From NCBI RefSeq assembly GCF_030297135.1, contig NZ_AP028065.1, forward strand, positions 2,418,001 through 2,482,000: a stretch of 64,000 nucleotides of DNA, read 5' to 3'. Source of the DNA: Pseudoalteromonas apostichopi. Its GTDB lineage: Bacteria; Pseudomonadota; Gammaproteobacteria; Enterobacterales; Alteromonadaceae. Positions 17,710-27,030 of the stretch are shown one piece after another (position 1 is the stretch's first letter; every line of letters begins with the position of its first letter). Below the pieces are notes generated by a model. It saw only the letters and a list, made by a program, of their open reading frames with translations. It was not told the origin of the DNA and made no database searches. The position numbers and the translations under genes were made by a program.

Positions 17710-19050
17710 CTAGATTTCTTTTAAACCTTGGTTAATTGCCGCAAGGTCTTCGCTTGTTAGTGTACCAGCAGCTTGCTTCAAACGAAGTGTTGAAACAACA
17801 TAGCGGTAACGAACGTTTGCTAAATTACTTTTTGCATTATAAAGGTTTTGCGTGCTGATCAGTACGTCTACGATAGTACGTGTACCAACTTCAAAGCCTG
17901 CTTCAGTTGCTTTAAGCGCACTTTCAGCAGAAACAACAGCTTGTTGTAGCGCTTTATAAGTTGCGATGTCAGATACCACTTGGTTGTATGATGTGATAAC
18001 TGAGCGGGTTACTGCACGTAAGCTTGCTTCTAAGTCTTCACTTGCCGCGACATAGTAAGCACGAGCTTGCTCAGTTGCAGCGGTAGTTGCACCACCTGAG
18101 TAGATAGGCAGGCTAAAGTTTACGCCAATTTTAGCACTATCTTCACGTGGCTTATGTGAGTTACTGTTTAAGTCAGTTAGGCTGTCACCATATGAAGCAT
18201 TTAATGTTAGCTTCGGATAATGCCCCGCTTTTGCTAAATCGATTTGATCTTTAGCAATATCAACCGTGACTTTTGAAACTTGCAGATTTAAGTTGTTGTC
18301 TTTTGCAATTTCGATGTAGTCAGTTGACTGTTTTTTAGGTGCAACCGTTGAAAACGTTTCGGTATTCAACATATCTAATTTAGCGTGGTATTTACCTGTG
18401 ATTTCGCGAAGCTGCTCACGAGCTGTTTCAACACTATTCTTAGCAACAATTTCTTGCGCAACAGAGTTATCGTACTGAGCTTGCGCTTCGTGAACATCAG
18501 TAATCGCTGTTAAACCAACCGCATAACGTTCTTTAGTTTGTTGCAATTGGCGCTCGATAGCGCGCTTTTCTGCTTGTACGAACTCAAGGTTATCGATTGC
18601 ACTTAGTACGTTGAAGTAACCCTCAGCAACACGAACGATTAAATCTTGGCGAGCAAAGTCGTACTGAGCATTTGCTTGTAGTGCTTGTTTATCTGCAATA
18701 CCAAGTGAATTCCATGCGCCTAAATCAAACAGTGTTTGGTTTAAGCTGATACTACGGCTAAATTCATCAGGATCATAGTCATAACCGGTATAACCCGTTG
18801 CATCATTACCGTCATAAAGATCTGATTTGGTTGATTGGTAACCAAGGCTTAAACCAATTTGTGGTAATAGTGCACTTAACGCGCGATCGCTCTCATAGGC
18901 TTGCGCATCTGCTTGGGCTTTTGCTTTAAGTACGGTAGGATCGTTTGCCGTAGCAATCTCGTATACTTGCAGTAAGTCTTCAGCATAACTAGCTGTTGCA
19001 GTCAGTGCGCTTGAAAACCCGATCAGCGCAGCGAGTAGTGTTTTTTTCAT
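17710..19050 (-). CDS. tolC: TolC family outer-membrane efflux channel
   Basis: TolC forms the trimeric outer-membrane duct for RND, MFS and ABC efflux pumps and for type I secretion. I start at the ATG at 19050, which gives MKKTLLAALIGF and a signal peptide cleaved after SYA; the frame runs 13 codons further upstream, but without a signal. Two OEP repeats can be seen, including NQTLFDLGAWN near residue 100 in the first and FSLPIYSGG near 310 in the second. It diverges from nudF exactly as in E. coli. Confidence 0.95.
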   Translation of the reverse strand: MKKTLLAALIGFSSALTATASYAEDLLQVYEIATANDPTVLKAKAQADAQAYESDRALSALLPQIGLSLGYQSTKSDLYDGNDATGYTGYDYDPDEFSRSISLNQTLFDLGAWNSLGIADKQALQANAQYDFARQDLIVRVAEGYFNVLSAIDNLEFVQAEKRAIERQLQQTKERYAVGLTAITDVHEAQAQYDNSVAQEIVAKNSVETAREQLREITGKYHAKLDMLNTETFSTVAPKKQSTDYIEIAKDNNLNLQVSKVTVDIAKDQIDLAKAGHYPKLTLNASYGDSLTDLNSNSHKPREDSAKIGVNFSLPIYSGGATTAATEQARAYYVAASEDLEASLRAVTRSVITSYNQVVSDIATYKALQQAVVSAESALKATEAGFEVGTRTIVDVLISTQNLYNAKSNLANVRYRYVVSTLRLKQAAGTLTSEDLAAINQGLKEI

Positions 19051-19155
19051 TGTTCGTTCAGTCCTTAGACAATTTTGTACTGTCACCATGGTACTCTTTT
19101 TTAATGAATAACCAAAAAAAAATTACGTAAATCTGCATGTCCAAGTGTAACAGAA

Positions 19156-19161
19156 TATAAT
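19156..19161 (+). promoter_or_regulatory. Possible -10 element of the nudF operon
   Basis: A perfect TATAAT hexamer lies 39 bases ahead of the nudF ATG in the tolC/nudF divergent gap. No convincing -35 hexamer is found 16-18 bases upstream, so the assignment is tentative. The nudF ATG itself has an AAGGA ribosome-binding site. Confidence 0.35.
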
Positions 19162-19200
19162 TGGCCGTAACATTTACTTAAAACGTAAAGGAAATAGTGA

Positions 19201-19833
19201 ATGAAAATATCAGCAATCTCACAATTTAACCATGATGACATAGAGTTAAAGCCGATTGAGCGTGTTTATGATGGTTTCTTTAAAATTAATACTTATCGCT
19301 TTCATCATGCATTGTTTGCTGGTGGTAAATCGGTAGAAGTTAAACGCGAAATATTAGAACGTGGTCATGCTGTTGCAGTACTTCCTTATGACCCTACGAC
19401 CGACCAAGTTTTATTAATCGAGCAAATCCGAATAGGTGCGTTAGCATCCAAGCAGTCACCTTGGTTGCTTGAGTGTATTGCAGGCATGGCTGATGGCAGT
19501 ACTGATTACGAAGATGTTGCTAAGCGAGAAGCATTTGAAGAAGCGGGCATTGAGCTTAATGAGCTAGAATTTATGATGTCTTACCTTTCAAGCCCAGGTG
19601 GTACAACTGAGCGTTTGTATTTATATTTAGCACGCACTGACTTAGCTGGGTATCAAGGTGGAATTTTTGGTCTAGATAATGAAGATGAAGATATCAAAAC
19701 TCATGTAATGTCATACGATGAGGCTATGTTACGTTTAGAGCAAGGTGAAATAGACAATGCTGCCACAGTTATCTCATTACAGTGGTTAGCACTGAATAAG
19801 CAACGTATACTGTCTGATTGGAAAAACTCATAG
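19201..19833 (+). CDS. nudF: NudF, ADP-ribose pyrophosphatase
   Basis: NudF is a Nudix hydrolase that splits ADP-ribose into AMP and ribose-5-phosphate. The Nudix box begins at GMADGST and ends KREAFEEAGI, so the catalytic REUxEExGU half is intact. The first conserved Glu of the box (seventh position after the opening Gly) is Thr here. The downstream SYLSSPGGTTERLYLYLA block is typical of the ADPRase subfamily. The length is 210 residues. It heads the nudF-DUF1249-cpdA-yqiA-parE run conserved in E. coli. Confidence 0.93.
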   Translation: MKISAISQFNHDDIELKPIERVYDGFFKINTYRFHHALFAGGKSVEVKREILERGHAVAVLPYDPTTDQVLLIEQIRIGALASKQSPWLLECIAGMADGSTDYEDVAKREAFEEAGIELNELEFMMSYLSSPGGTTERLYLYLARTDLAGYQGGIFGLDNEDEDIKTHVMSYDEAMLRLEQGEIDNAATVISLQWLALNKQRILSDWKNS

Positions 19834-19842
19834 GGGATTATT

Positions 19843-20301
19843 TTGTCGTATGTCAGTGCCCAGCAGCGTTATATTCAAAGCTTACCTAAGTATTTAACTT
19901 TGTGTGAGCATAACTATGTGCGTGCGCTTAAACTATTACCACATGAGCGTCGTGTAGGTCAGGAGCGAAAGGTGCAATTAGGCCATAGTACCTTTGCTGT
20001 TAAAGTTGACGATACAGCAAAATACACCACAGATATTTCTATTAGCCAAGAGGCGGGTAATTTAGCCTCAGTTAAGCCTTTGTATTTAACTGTGCGTATG
20101 TACCATGATGCGAAAGTAGCCGAAATTGTGCATCATGATTTTCATCAGCGTATTAAGCCTTCTTACGCTTATCCAAACCCGAACATGCATCAAAAAGATG
20201 AAAAATATCAGCTTAATGCCTTTTTGTATGACTGGCTGATTGCTTGTGTTGAAAATGGCCGAGCAGTTTTAAATTGGGATGTAAACAATGGCTTGGTTTA
20301 G
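19843..20301 (+). CDS. yqiB: DUF1249 (YqiB) family protein, TTG start
   Basis: This is a small cytoplasmic protein of unknown function, always found next to cpdA in gammaproteobacteria. No ATG is available near the 5' end, so translation most likely begins at TTG (19843), with AGGGGA seven bases ahead. QRYIQSLPKYLTLCEHNYVR opens the protein, and the C-terminal FLYDWLIACVENGRA block is conserved in the family. It lies 9 bases after nudF and overlaps cpdA by 14 bases, which suggests coupled translation. Confidence 0.88.
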   Translation: MSYVSAQQRYIQSLPKYLTLCEHNYVRALKLLPHERRVGQERKVQLGHSTFAVKVDDTAKYTTDISISQEAGNLASVKPLYLTVRMYHDAKVAEIVHHDFHQRIKPSYAYPNPNMHQKDEKYQLNAFLYDWLIACVENGRAVLNWDVNNGLV

Positions 20302-21070
20302 TAATGCCTACCATTTTGATAAAACAGCGCTAAAAGTCGCTCATATCACTGACTGCCATCTATCAAAAGATACTAGTGGTGAATACTTTAGCGTGAATAC
20401 GGCAGCATATTTTGCGCGTTGTTTACAGGCTATTGCTGAGCAAAATGCGGATTGTGTGGTGTTTGGTGGTGATTTAACACAAGATCACAGCAGTGAGTCT
20501 TATCAGCTTTTTGCTAAGTTAATAGCAGACGCAGCGCTCAATTGTCCGGTATTTTGGCTGCCGGGTAATCATGATGAACTTTTTGAATATGAAGCGCTTA
20601 CAAGTTCACAAATTCTAAGTAGTAAACGTATTACCTTTTTAGGTGGGCAACTACTTTTGGTAAACTCAAAAGGTTCGACCCCTGCAGGCTGGGTAACACA
20701 AACACATTTAAATGAATTAAGCGAGGCGATAGGACAAGTCCCGAGCGTAGTGTTTTGTCATCATAATCCGCTACCTATTCAGGCTTACTTAGATAAGCAT
20801 ATGTTAGAAAATGGTCCGCAGTTTTTAAATACCTGTGTCAACAGTCAGCAGTGTATTGGCGTGTTCCATGGCCATGTTCATCATGAGTACACTCAAAACT
20901 ACCGTGATCTCAGCGTGTTTGCGACACCAGCCAGTTCGATACAATTTACTAAGCACACCATGGCATGGCAGCAAGAGGACTTAGGCCCTGCATTTCGACT
21001 CATCAACTTAAACATTGATGGGCAACAAAATTTACTGTTAAGCACGGATGTAGTATGGCTAAACGAGTAA
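20288..21070 (+). CDS. cpdA: CpdA, 3',5'-cAMP phosphodiesterase
   Basis: CpdA hydrolyses cAMP to AMP and dampens Crp signalling. It is a calcineurin-type metallophosphoesterase of 260 residues. All metal-binding blocks are present: ITDCHLS, GGDLTQD, LPGNHDE, FCHHNPLP and FHGHVHHEY. It overlaps the genes on both sides (14 and 16 bases), so it sits in a tightly coupled operon. Confidence 0.94.
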   Translation: MAWFSNAYHFDKTALKVAHITDCHLSKDTSGEYFSVNTAAYFARCLQAIAEQNADCVVFGGDLTQDHSSESYQLFAKLIADAALNCPVFWLPGNHDELFEYEALTSSQILSSKRITFLGGQLLLVNSKGSTPAGWVTQTHLNELSEAIGQVPSVVFCHHNPLPIQAYLDKHMLENGPQFLNTCVNSQQCIGVFHGHVHHEYTQNYRDLSVFATPASSIQFTKHTMAWQQEDLGPAFRLINLNIDGQQNLLLSTDVVWLNE

Positions 21071-21615
21071 TTTATATACACGGCTTTAATAGCTCTGAGC
21101 AATCTTATAAAGCAGTTTGTTTTGGTAAGCATATGGCGCACTTCGATGTAGATTATCAGGTGCCGCGACTAACTCATGAGCCGTTACATGCAATTTTACA
21201 ATTAGAACAACTGTTAAATGATGATACTGTATTACTAGGTAGTTCATTAGGCGGTTTTTATGCGACCTATTTGTCGCAACGTTATTCGATACCCGCGGTG
21301 GTAATTAATCCTGCGGTTCGCCCATTTGAGTTACTCGATAACTATTTAGGGGAAAATTATAACCCGTATCAAGATAGTCACTATGAACTTGGTACTCGTC
21401 ACATGGATGCATTGCGCAGTTTATATTTGCCGCAATTAGACACCCCTTCATTGATTTATTTGTTACAGCAAACGGGCGATGAAGTACTGCCTTTTCAGCA
21501 GGCGGTTAAATATTATTCTCAGTGTAAGCAACACGTTGAATTTGGAGGCGATCATAGTTTTATCGGCTTCGAACAAACCTTTGCAAGTATTGTAGATTTT
21601 CTTAAAATCACGTAA
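21055..21615 (+). CDS. yqiA: YqiA family alpha/beta-hydrolase esterase
   Basis: This is a small esterase of the alpha/beta hydrolase fold with 186 residues. YIHGFNSS forms the oxyanion region, LLGSSLGGFYA carries the nucleophile Ser in a GxSxG motif, and GGDHSF supplies the His. E. coli YqiA has short-chain ester hydrolase activity; the natural substrate is unknown. The gene is 33 bases ahead of parE, as in E. coli. Confidence 0.92.
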   Translation: MAKRVIYIHGFNSSEQSYKAVCFGKHMAHFDVDYQVPRLTHEPLHAILQLEQLLNDDTVLLGSSLGGFYATYLSQRYSIPAVVINPAVRPFELLDNYLGENYNPYQDSHYELGTRHMDALRSLYLPQLDTPSLIYLLQQTGDEVLPFQQAVKYYSQCKQHVEFGGDHSFIGFEQTFASIVDFLKIT

Positions 21616-21648
21616 AACATAGCTAAGCGCATAAAAGATATAAAAACT

Positions 21649-23538
21649 ATGAGTCAGCAAAATTATAACGCCGAAGCAATTGAAGTCTTAAACGGGTTAG
21701 AGCCCGTAAAACGCCGCCCAGGTATGTATACCGATACGGTTCGTCCTAACCACTTAGGTCAAGAGGTTATCGATAACAGTGTCGATGAAGCAATGGCTGG
21801 TCATGCAACAAAAATAGATGTCATCCTTCATGAAGATAACTCGCTTGAGGTTATCGATGATGGCCGTGGTATGCCGATTGATATACACCCAGAAGAGGGT
21901 ATTCCGGGTGTGGAACTTATTTTTACCAAGCTGCACGCTGGTGGTAAGTTCTCTAATAAAAACTATCAGTTTTCAGGTGGTTTACACGGTGTAGGTATTT
22001 CGGTTGTGAATGCGCTATCGACTCGTGTTGAAGTTACCGTCCGTCGTGATGCACAGCAATTTCGCATGGCCTTTGAAAACGGCGATAAAGTTGAAGACTT
22101 AAACGTGATTGGCACTGTGGGCAAACGTAACACAGGTACAACCGTGCGTTTTTGGCCTGATGCCAGCTATTTTGACTCAGCTAACTTCTCTCTTACTAAG
22201 CTTAATCATTTATTAAAAGCCAAAGCGGTATTATGCCCAGGCCTGCGCATTAAGTTTACCAACAAGCAAACTAAAGAAAGCCAAGAGTGGTATTACGAAA
22301 CGGGCTTAAAAGACTATCTAGTTGAAGCAGTTAAAGGCTTTGAAGTATTACCAAAAGAACCTTTTATTGGTGAGTTTTCAAGCTCAACAGAAGGCGCTGA
22401 CTGGGCTGTTGTGTGGTTACCAGAAGGCGGTGAATCGATCGCTGAGAGTTATGTTAACTTAATTCCTACCGCTCAAGGCGGTACGCATGTCAATGGCTTG
22501 CGTCAAGGCTTGCTTGAAGCAATGCGTGAATTCTGTGAATTCAGAAACTTATTACCACGAGGCGTAAAGCTTACGCCAGATGATATCTGGGAGCGTTGTA
22601 GCTACGTATTGTCGGTTAAAATGCAAGACCCGCAGTTTGCAGGCCAAACGAAAGAGAAGTTATCATCTCGCTCATGTGCTGCGTTTGTCTCGGGTGTGGT
22701 GAAAGACTCATTCAGTTTATGGTTAAACGAACATACTGAAACCGCTGAATTATTAGCTGAGCTATGTATCTCAAATGCACAGCGCCGTTTACGTGCTGCT
22801 AAAAAAGTCGTGCGTAAGCGCATTACCTCAGGCCCTGCATTACCCGGTAAATTAACTGATTGTAGCGCTCAAGATAATGACCGCACTGAACTGTTTTTAG
22901 TAGAGGGTGACTCTGCAGGTGGTTCAGCAAAACAAGCGCGCGACCGTGAATTCCAAGCAATTATGCCGCTGCGCGGTAAAATATTAAATACGTGGGAAGT
23001 TGAGTCAGGGCAAATTTTAGCATCACAAGAGGTGCATGATATTTCTGTGGCCCTTGGTATCGACCCTGACTCAAGTGATTTATCTGGTCTGCGTTATAAC
23101 AAAATTTGTATTTTGGCCGATGCTGACTCGGATGGATTACACATTGCCACCTTGCTTTGTGCGCTGTTTGTTCGTCACTTTCCATCGCTAATAAAACAAG
23201 GCCACGTGTACGTAGCTATGCCTCCGCTATTTCGTATCGACATTGGTAAAGAGGTTTATTACGCCCTTGATGAAGATGAAAAGAACGGTATTTTAGCGCG
23301 CATTGAAGCGGAGAAAAAACGCGGTAAAGTCAATGTTCAACGCTTCAAAGGGTTAGGTGAAATGAATCCGTTACAATTACGCGAAACGACCATGGATCCT
23401 AATACACGTCGTTTAGTGCAATTAACCTTGGACGAAGAAGAGCAAACTATGGAAATGATGGATATGTTACTTGCGAAGAAACGTTCGTCAGACCGTCGTC
23501 AGTGGTTAGAAGATCACGGTAACCGCGCTGAAGTTTAA
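21649..23538 (+). CDS. parE: ParE, topoisomerase IV subunit B
   Basis: ParE is the ATPase and Toprim subunit of topoisomerase IV, which decatenates daughter chromosomes. The N-terminal GHKL ATPase domain shows ENSVDEA-like DNSVDEA, DDGRGMP and GGLHGVGISVVNAL. The Toprim motif EGDSAGGSA is near residues 418-426, followed by PLRGKILNTWEV and a DADSDG triad. It is 629 residues long, as usual. The partner parC follows, separated by a dehydrogenase gene. Confidence 0.97.
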   Translation: MSQQNYNAEAIEVLNGLEPVKRRPGMYTDTVRPNHLGQEVIDNSVDEAMAGHATKIDVILHEDNSLEVIDDGRGMPIDIHPEEGIPGVELIFTKLHAGGKFSNKNYQFSGGLHGVGISVVNALSTRVEVTVRRDAQQFRMAFENGDKVEDLNVIGTVGKRNTGTTVRFWPDASYFDSANFSLTKLNHLLKAKAVLCPGLRIKFTNKQTKESQEWYYETGLKDYLVEAVKGFEVLPKEPFIGEFSSSTEGADWAVVWLPEGGESIAESYVNLIPTAQGGTHVNGLRQGLLEAMREFCEFRNLLPRGVKLTPDDIWERCSYVLSVKMQDPQFAGQTKEKLSSRSCAAFVSGVVKDSFSLWLNEHTETAELLAELCISNAQRRLRAAKKVVRKRITSGPALPGKLTDCSAQDNDRTELFLVEGDSAGGSAKQARDREFQAIMPLRGKILNTWEVESGQILASQEVHDISVALGIDPDSSDLSGLRYNKICILADADSDGLHIATLLCALFVRHFPSLIKQGHVYVAMPPLFRIDIGKEVYYALDEDEKNGILARIEAEKKRGKVNVQRFKGLGEMNPLQLRETTMDPNTRRLVQLTLDEEEQTMEMMDMLLAKKRSSDRRQWLEDHGNRAEV

Positions 23539-23590
23539 TAAAGTGTGTGGCAATCTAGTTTCTAGCAAAGAATTAAAGGGCAAGACAAAA

Positions 23591-24691
23591 ATGAAAAAAA
23601 TACTGACCTCAATATTATCGCTGAGCTTGTTATCAGCGCCTGTAATGGCAAAAGATATTCTTGATAAGTTAACAGTTACTGATGGTTTTTCTATTAGTCT
23701 GTTTGCTGATGATGTTGAAAATGCGCGTCAAATAGCGGTTTCAAAAAGAGGCATTGTTTACGCAGGTTCCCGTAAAGCAGGAAATGTTTATGCTCTGATT
23801 GATCACAACAGTGATGGTGTGGCTGATAGAAAAATGGTTATTGCCACAGGTCTTGAAATGCCATCAGGTTTAGCAATCAAAGACGGTGACTTATATGTGG
23901 CTGAAGTGTCACGCATCATTCGCTTTAAAGACATCGATAAAAACCTAAAAGATCCAAAATTCGATGTGGTTTACGACAAGTTTCCGACTGATCGTCACCA
24001 TGGTTGGAAGTTCATTAGTTTTGCGCCAACGGGTGAGCTAATTGTGCCTGTGGGTGTGCCATGTAACATTTGTGCTGAAGACGACAAGTACGGTCGTATC
24101 TTTTCGTTAGATGTGGATACAAAAGAAATTAAAACAATCGCCAAAGGAGTTCGTAACTCAGTTGGTTTTGATTATCACCCTACAACTAATGCATTTTGGT
24201 TCAGTGACAATGGCCGTGACATGATGGGTGATGATATGCCACCTTGTGAAATTAACCGTGTTGGTGAAGGTGAAGAGGGCGCCCATTATGGTTTCCCTTA
24301 TGTTCACGCAGGTGCAATTTTAGATCCTGAGTTTGGTAAAGGTAAAAGTATTGCCGACTACAAATCACCAGCGCTTGCATTAGGTGCTCATGTTGCACCA
24401 CTGGGTATTCATTTTTATAACGGCAAGCAGTTCCCTGCGAAATACAAAGAACAGCTGTTTGTTGCTGAGCATGGCTCTTGGAACCGCAGTAAAAAATCAG
24501 GCTATAGAGTGATGCTAGCGAATGTTGAGCAAGGTCGTATTACTAAGTACACCCCGTTCATCACAGGCTTTATGCAAAACGAAGAAACATTTGGTCGCCC
24601 AGTTGCATTTGCAGAGCTTGCAGATGGCAGCTTATTGATCTCAGACGACTTTGCTAACGCGATTTATCGTGTTAGTGCTAAGAAAAAATAG
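23591..24691 (+). CDS. Secreted PQQ-type sugar (sorbosone-like) dehydrogenase
   Basis: This is a periplasmic six-bladed beta-propeller of the soluble glucose/sorbosone dehydrogenase kind, which usually oxidises sugars or aldoses with a PQQ cofactor. The ATG at 23591 yields a clear signal peptide ending VMA. The frame extends 16 codons upstream, but without a signal. Family blocks are DRHHGWKF near residue 135, VPCNICAEDDKYG, NGRDMMGDD, and GSWNRSKKSGYRV. Substrate and PQQ dependence are inferred from the family, and no PQQ biosynthesis genes are in the window. It sits between parE and parC in the same direction, 11 bases ahead of parC. Confidence 0.82.
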   Translation: MKKILTSILSLSLLSAPVMAKDILDKLTVTDGFSISLFADDVENARQIAVSKRGIVYAGSRKAGNVYALIDHNSDGVADRKMVIATGLEMPSGLAIKDGDLYVAEVSRIIRFKDIDKNLKDPKFDVVYDKFPTDRHHGWKFISFAPTGELIVPVGVPCNICAEDDKYGRIFSLDVDTKEIKTIAKGVRNSVGFDYHPTTNAFWFSDNGRDMMGDDMPPCEINRVGEGEEGAHYGFPYVHAGAILDPEFGKGKSIADYKSPALALGAHVAPLGIHFYNGKQFPAKYKEQLFVAEHGSWNRSKKSGYRVMLANVEQGRITKYTPFITGFMQNEETFGRPVAFAELADGSLLISDDFANAIYRVSAKKK

Positions 24692-24701
24692 GTAAGCGTT
24701 A

Positions 24702-26999
24702 ATGAGTGATACAGATACCTTGCTGATGCAAGGCGTAGAACAACAAACAATGGGGCGCTTTACTGAAGACGCCTACTTAAACTACTCAATGTACGTCATT
24801 ATGGACCGTGCTTTACCTCACGTAGGTGACGGTCTAAAACCTGTACAGCGTCGTATCATTTATGCAATGAGCGAACTGGGGTTATCGGCGCAAGCAAAAT
24901 ATAAAAAATCAGCGCGTACCGTGGGTGATGTACTAGGTAAATACCACCCGCATGGTGATAGTGCTTGTTACGAAGCGATGGTGTTAATGGCACAGCCGTT
25001 TTCTTATCGCTACCCGCTGGTGGATGGTCAAGGTAACTGGGGGGCTGCGGATGATCCTAAGTCATTTGCTGCAATGCGTTACACCGAAGCGCGTTTATCT
25101 AAGTTCTCAGAAGTTCTACTAAAAGAGCTTGGTCAAGGCACCGTAGATTGGACCGCAAACTTTGACGGCACACTCGATGAGCCAATGGTATTGCCTGCGC
25201 GTTTACCGCATATCTTACTTAATGGTGTAACCGGTATTGCGGTGGGTATGGCAACTGATATACCCCCACATAATGTTCGTGAAGTTGCCAGTGCTTGTTG
25301 TTTATTACTTGATAAGCCAAAGACTGAAATCGAAGAGTTGCTTGAGTTAGTGCATGCGCCTGACTACCCAACAGAAGCTGAGATCATCACACCGAAAGAC
25401 GATATTCGTAAGATTTATCAAACTGGACGTGGCTCTATCAAGATGCGTGCAATTTACACTGAAGAGCAAGGCGACATTGTGATCACTGCGCTGCCTCACC
25501 AGTGTTCAGGTGCAAAAGTGCTCGAGCAAATAGCAGCTCAAATGAATGCTAAAAAGCTGCCTATGGTTGCGGATTTACGTGACGAATCTGATCATGAAAA
25601 TCCAACCCGTATTGTAATTGTTCCACGCTCAAACCGCATTAAAGCTGAGCCATTAATGGCTCACTTATTTGCAACCACAGATTTAGAAAAAAACTACCGT
25701 GTAAACCTAAACATGCTTGGCCTTGATGGTCGTCCGCAAGTTAAAGATTTACGTAGTATCTTAACAGAGTGGTTAACGTTCCGCCGCGAAACAGTTCGCC
25801 GTCGCTTACAACACCGTTTAGATAAAGTACTCGCACGCTTACATATTTTAGAAGGTTTATTAACGGCCTTTTTAAACATTGATGAAGTCATCGAAATTAT
25901 CCGTACTGAAGATAAACCAAAGCCTGTTTTAATGGAGCGTTTTGGTTTAACTGATATTCAAGCGGAAGCGATTTTAGAGTTAAAACTACGTCATTTAGCA
26001 AAACTTGAAGAGTTCAAGATAAAAGGTGAGCAAGATGAGCTTGCGCTTGAGCGTGACAAGTTAGAGCAAACTCTTGGTTCAGAGCGTCGTATGTCGACCT
26101 TGATGAAAAAAGAAATCCAAGAAGCGGCTGAAATGTACGGTGATGAGCGTCGCTCGCCTGTCGTTGAGCGTGTCGAAGCTAAAGCTCTTAGTGAAAAAGA
26201 TCTTATCCCTTCAGAGTCAGTCACCGTTGTATTATCTGAAAAAGGCTGGGCTCGTGTCGGTAAAGGTCATGATTTAGATGTTGAAGGACTAAGTTATAAG
26301 TCAGGCGACAGCTATAAAGCCTCTGCGCGAGGTAAGAGTAATCAGCCAGCAGTGTTCCTTGACTCAAGTGGTCGTGCTTTTGCGACTGATGCGCATAGCT
26401 TACCTTCAGCACGAAGCCAAGGTGAGCCAATGACTGGGCGTTTTAATTTAAGCTCTGGCGCTAACTTTGAGCATGTGGTGATGGCAGAAGATAACCAAGT
26501 GTTGTTAATGGCTTCAGATGCGGGTTACGGCTTTATTAGCGACTTTAAAGATCTTGTGAGTAAGAACAAAAACGGTAAAGCGCTGGTTAGCGTACCTAAA
26601 GGCGGTGAATTACTCGCGCCAATTAGAGTTACTGATGTAGCGACAGATTACTGTATGGCTATTTCTAACGAAGGCCGAATGTTGTTATTCCCACTGCGCG
26701 ATCTACCTAAGCTTAGTAAGGGTAAAGGAAATAAGATTATTTCTATTCCTAGTGCGAAAGTACAAGCTCGTGAAGAGTTCGTAAAAGTGCTCGCGGTTGT
26801 ACCAGAAGGCAGTAGTGTAACCTTACATGCAGGAAAGCGAAAACTGACACTTAAACCAAGTGATCTTGAGCATTACCATGGCGAACGGGGTAGGCGAGGT
26901 AACAAGTTACCGCGTGGTCTACAACGGGTAGATGAAGCTGTTATTGAATTTACACAAGTTGATGATAATGAAGAGCCAACTTCAGAAGTAACAGAATAA
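24702..26999 (+). CDS. parC: ParC, topoisomerase IV subunit A
   Basis: ParC is the DNA-cleaving subunit of topoisomerase IV. The catalytic Tyr is residue 127 within AAMRYTEARLSKF. The quinolone-pocket residues Ser87 and Glu91 (E. coli 80 and 84) are wild type in HPHGDSACYEAM. A GyrA-like beta-pinwheel follows residue 500. The length of 765 residues is normal. The N-terminal part begins MGRFTEDAYLNYSM near residue 18. A strong terminator follows the stop directly. Confidence 0.97.
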   Translation: MSDTDTLLMQGVEQQTMGRFTEDAYLNYSMYVIMDRALPHVGDGLKPVQRRIIYAMSELGLSAQAKYKKSARTVGDVLGKYHPHGDSACYEAMVLMAQPFSYRYPLVDGQGNWGAADDPKSFAAMRYTEARLSKFSEVLLKELGQGTVDWTANFDGTLDEPMVLPARLPHILLNGVTGIAVGMATDIPPHNVREVASACCLLLDKPKTEIEELLELVHAPDYPTEAEIITPKDDIRKIYQTGRGSIKMRAIYTEEQGDIVITALPHQCSGAKVLEQIAAQMNAKKLPMVADLRDESDHENPTRIVIVPRSNRIKAEPLMAHLFATTDLEKNYRVNLNMLGLDGRPQVKDLRSILTEWLTFRRETVRRRLQHRLDKVLARLHILEGLLTAFLNIDEVIEIIRTEDKPKPVLMERFGLTDIQAEAILELKLRHLAKLEEFKIKGEQDELALERDKLEQTLGSERRMSTLMKKEIQEAAEMYGDERRSPVVERVEAKALSEKDLIPSESVTVVLSEKGWARVGKGHDLDVEGLSYKSGDSYKASARGKSNQPAVFLDSSGRAFATDAHSLPSARSQGEPMTGRFNLSSGANFEHVVMAEDNQVLLMASDAGYGFISDFKDLVSKNKNGKALVSVPKGGELLAPIRVTDVATDYCMAISNEGRMLLFPLRDLPKLSKGKGNKIISIPSAKVQAREEFVKVLAVVPEGSSVTLHAGKRKLTLKPSDLEHYHGERGRRGNKLPRGLQRVDEAVIEFTQVDDNEEPTSEVTE

Positions 27000-27028
27000 A
27001 AATAAGGCCCGAAAGGGCCTTATTTTTT
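27000..27028 (+). terminator. Rho-independent terminator after parC
   Basis: A ten-pair perfect stem (AATAAGGCCC / GGGCCTTATT) closes a GAAA loop and runs into T residues, beginning one base after the parC stop. The stem is symmetrical with flanking A and T runs, so it can also serve the convergent metalloprotease gene. Confidence 0.93.
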
Positions 27029-27030
27029 CA

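Noticed and set aside
24940..24980. Quinolone resistance change in ParC
   Set aside because: Ser87 and Glu91 are the wild-type residues at the positions equivalent to E. coli 80 and 84.
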